Assembly: GCA_020161245.1 (NCBI GenBank) | Contig: JAIUOK010000001.1 | Location: forward strand, 62,001-126,000 | DNA length: 64,000 nucleotides | DNA from: Actinomycetota bacterium | GTDB lineage: Bacteria > Actinomycetota > Actinomycetes > S36-B12 > CAIYMF01 | Reading direction: 5' to 3' | Shown: positions 62,134 through 64,000 of the stretch, one piece after another | Numbering within the stretch: the first letter of the stretch is position 1 | How the letters are laid out: every line of letters starts with the position of its first letter | The notes under the pieces: model-generated | What the model saw: the letters and a program-made list of their open reading frames with translations, nothing else | Told to the model about the DNA's origin: nothing | Databases searched by the model: none | Translations under genes and position numbers: made by a program

Positions 62134-63410
62134 CACCCGCCGCGCTGCCGTGGCCGTTCGTGGCCGGCCTGCTCGCGGCGTCGCTGCTGCTCCTGGTGGC
62201 GCTGACGGCCCGGTGGGTGCCGCCGGTGCGCTGGCCCCGGACGTCGCCCGCCGACGTCGACCTCGACTTCGCCCCCCACGAGCAGGCGCGCGAGCGCGCG
62301 TTCCGGCGCCGGGTGCGCCCGTGGGGCCTGGCCGGCACGGCGCTCGGCGTCGTCGTCCCGACCGTGCTGCTGCTCGCAGGCGCGGTGCGCTCGGCGGCCG
62401 ACGTCGACGGGCCCTGGTGGGTGCAGGTGCTGGCGGTGACGACGCTCGTGCTGGTCGCGGGCCGGCTGCTCACGCTGCCGGGCGCGGTCGTGGTGCGCCG
62501 CCGCTCGCTCGAGGTGGGCCTCGCCGCCGGCAGCTGGGCTCGGTGGTGGCGCGACGTCGCGGTGGCCTCGCTGCTGGGCTGGGCGATCACGGGCGCCGCG
62601 ATGCTGGGCTGGGTGGCGGTCGTGCGGGTGCTGCCCTCGGCGTGGTGGTGGGTCCTGGCGCTGGCGTCCGCGGCGCTGGTCGTGCTGATGTCCTTCGTCC
62701 TCCCGGTGCTCGTGGAGCCGCTGTTCGCGCGGTTCGAGCCGCTGGCGGACGGTCCGCTGCGCGACCGTCTGCTCGGGCTGGCGGCGCACGCCGGGGTGCC
62801 CGTGCGCGACGTGCTCGTGGCGGACGCGTCGCGGCGCACGACCGCCCTCAACGCGTACGTGTCGGGCCTGGGGCCCACACGCCGCATCGTCGTGCACGAC
62901 ACGCTCGTCCAGCGCGGCGCCGACGACGAGACCGCCGCCGTGCTGGCCCACGAGCTCGGCCATGTCGTGCACCGCGACGTGGCCGTCGGCACCTTCCTCG
63001 GCGCGGTCGGTGCCGGCGCGGGCGTCCTGGCCGCGGCGCTGGCCCTGACGTGGGTGCCGCTGCTCGAGCTCGTCGGCGTGGCCGGGCCCGCCGACCCTGC
63101 CGCGGCCGGCCTCCTGCTCGCCGGCGGGGCGTGGATCGGGCTGCTCACCGCGCCGGTGCAGAACGCGGTGTCGAGGCGGGTCGAGAGGCGGGCCGACGTC
63201 TACGGCCTCGACCTGGCCCGGGATCCGGCCACAGTGGCGGCCATGCACCGCTCTTTGGCGGTGGTCAACCTCGCGCCGCTGCGCCCCGTGCCGCTGCTGC
63301 ACTGGTGGTTCGGCACGCATCCGACGTCGCCCGAGCGCATCGCCTACGCGCGGCGGTGGGCGCGCGGCCAGGGGCTCCCCGAGATCGAGGGGCTGGCACC
63401 CCCGCGCTGA
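62130..63410 (+). CDS. M48 (STE24-like) membrane metalloprotease
   Basis: The 426-residue protease has about seven hydrophobic segments. The zinc motif H-E-L-G-H-V-V-H-R-D lies near residue 272 and the third ligand in R-R-V-E-R-R-A-D near residue 350. It is close to the CAAX-protease/STE24 branch and longer than the two HtpX-type proteins at 33-35 kb. The ATG overlaps the stop of the lipoprotein gene (ATGA), so it is translated with the NlpC/P60 unit. The substrate is unknown. Confidence 0.9.
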   Translation: MTPAALPWPFVAGLLAASLLLLVALTARWVPPVRWPRTSPADVDLDFAPHEQARERAFRRRVRPWGLAGTALGVVVPTVLLLAGAVRSAADVDGPWWVQVLAVTTLVLVAGRLLTLPGAVVVRRRSLEVGLAAGSWARWWRDVAVASLLGWAITGAAMLGWVAVVRVLPSAWWWVLALASAALVVLMSFVLPVLVEPLFARFEPLADGPLRDRLLGLAAHAGVPVRDVLVADASRRTTALNAYVSGLGPTRRIVVHDTLVQRGADDETAAVLAHELGHVVHRDVAVGTFLGAVGAGAGVLAAALALTWVPLLELVGVAGPADPAAAGLLLAGGAWIGLLTAPVQNAVSRRVERRADVYGLDLARDPATVAAMHRSLAVVNLAPLRPVPLLHWWFGTHPTSPERIAYARRWARGQGLPEIEGLAPPR

Positions 63411-63412
63411 CC

Positions 63413-64000
63413 TCAGCCCTCGTCGGTCCAGGCCGGCGTGGTCGGCGCGCGCAGGACGACGGTCTCGGCCTCGTCGTCGCGCGCGACCTCGACCCAGCCC
63501 TTCTGGGCCACGAGCACCTGCGAGAGCGGCTCGGTGGTCGAGAGCACGGCGACGTCCGGGGAGAGCTCGGCGAGCAGCTCCTCCCAGCCCGGTGCGACGT
63601 TGGGCAGGTCCTCGGTGTAGCGCTGGATCCACTCGGCGCCGTACCTGTCGGCGCGGCCGTCGACGCCGAGCTGCAGGTGGCCCGGGCCGCCGCCGTACCA
63701 GAGGATCGGGCCGGACAGGTTGTAGGTGTTGAGGACCCGTAGCGGCCCGGGGGCGTCGGCGAGGGTCGAGATCGCGTCGACGGGGATGCCGGGCTGCTCC
63801 GACTCGGGGGAGGTGAGCGCGAGGACGGGCGCGAGCACCGCCGCGACGATCCAGGCCCCGACGAGCACGCGGTGCATCGGCTGCGGTGCAGTGCCTTCGC
63901 GCGGGTCGGGCTCGCCCAGGGCACGGGCGAGGATGCCCGCGACGATGGGCGCCAGCATGAGCACGGTCGGCGCGATCGAGCGCCAGGCCTGGTAGCCGAA
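63413..64000 (-). CDS. Polytopic membrane protein, C-terminal part (truncated by window edge)
   Basis: The last 195 residues of a protein whose 5' end lies beyond base 64000; the frame is open to the edge (F-G-Y-Q-A-W-R-S-I-A-P). Two membrane helices are visible, then an external domain with N-T-Y-N-L-S-G-P-I-L-W-Y-G-G-G-P-G and W-I-Q-R-Y-T-E-D. The layout suggests a GT-C-type or similar transferase, but that is a guess. It converges on the M48 gene with only two bases between stops. Confidence 0.7.
   Translation of the reverse strand, partial: FGYQAWRSIAPTVLMLAPIVAGILARALGEPDPREGTAPQPMHRVLVGAWIVAAVLAPVLALTSPESEQPGIPVDAISTLADAPGPLRVLNTYNLSGPILWYGGGPGHLQLGVDGRADRYGAEWIQRYTEDLPNVAPGWEELLAELSPDVAVLSTTEPLSQVLVAQKGWVEVARDDEAETVVLRAPTTPAWTDEG

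Noticed and set aside
1-64000. Search by eye for tRNA, rRNA, integrase or prophage genes
   Set aside because: No cloverleaf-like TTCGA arm pairs, rRNA segments or phage or transposase motifs were found. A tRNA scan would be needed to be certain.

Overview
The window looks like chromosomal DNA of a very GC-rich, aerobic actinobacterium. Evidence: GTG starts are common, third codon positions are almost all G/C, and there is a diheme QcrC plus QcrA with a long membrane N-terminus next to an aa3 oxidase. DUF4191, DUF3043, PspAA/PspAB and SCO2322-type proteins are also present. The genus cannot be fixed from the sequence alone. Gene order follows, from memory, the Mycobacterium tuberculosis block Rv2190c-Rv2219A, so the backbone is ancient and vertically inherited. 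No rRNA, tRNA, insertion sequence, phage gene or CRISPR array was seen.

Layout. 1-3.7 kb: RDD membrane protein, HhH protein, DUF4191 protein, lipA and lipB. 3.7-10 kb: accessory genes (aldo/keto reductase, peptidase-E-like protein, FAD oxidoreductase, a membrane pseudokinase, a TIGR01777 oxidoreductase, a membrane protein). 10-17 kb: 2-oxoacid dehydrogenase E2 and lpd, a small hydrolase, leucyl aminopeptidase, gcvT. 17.5-27.4 kb: a leftward vitamin B12 salvage locus. It is headed by a cobalamin riboswitch, then two surface proteins, a three-part ECF importer and an MBL-CobU fusion; after a 52-nt palindrome come cobT and cobS. 27.5-30.9 kb: a copper-type HMA/TauE-SafE/cupredoxin protein, a second aldo/keto reductase and a DUF3043 protein. 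30.9-35.7 kb: envelope-stress cluster pspA-pspAA-htpX-M48-pspAB beside a secreted unknown. 35.8-43.9 kb: nadA, glycerate kinase, an erpA/HesB-type gene, a lipoprotein, an adenosine-kinase-type PfkB, aat, tusA and a cysteine desulfurase. 44-53 kb: respiratory chain ctaC-ctaD-ctaF, an L,D-transpeptidase, then qcrB-qcrA-qcrC-ctaE on the other strand. 53-59 kb: receiver-like protein, trpD, Lrp ligand domain, DEDDh/GIY-YIG nuclease, small zinc-ribbon protein, class III CoA-transferase. 59-64 kb: a c-di-AMP (ydaO) riboswitch behind a CRP-like site drives an NlpC/P60 hydrolase, a lipoprotein gluzincin and an M48 protease; a truncated membrane protein reaches the right edge.

The most interesting unit is the B12 locus. 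Its secreted alpha/alpha-barrel protein and its partner look like the two halves of a transcobalamin-type corrinoid binder, anchored outside the cell and co-transcribed with an ECF importer under a B12 riboswitch. Other points of note: two families of intergenic palindromes, each present twice, one with compensatory base changes; about eleven genes with a leaderless-type TANNNT-(6/7)-RTG start; and a lipoprotein gene whose only usable start seems to be CTG inside a CTGA overlap.
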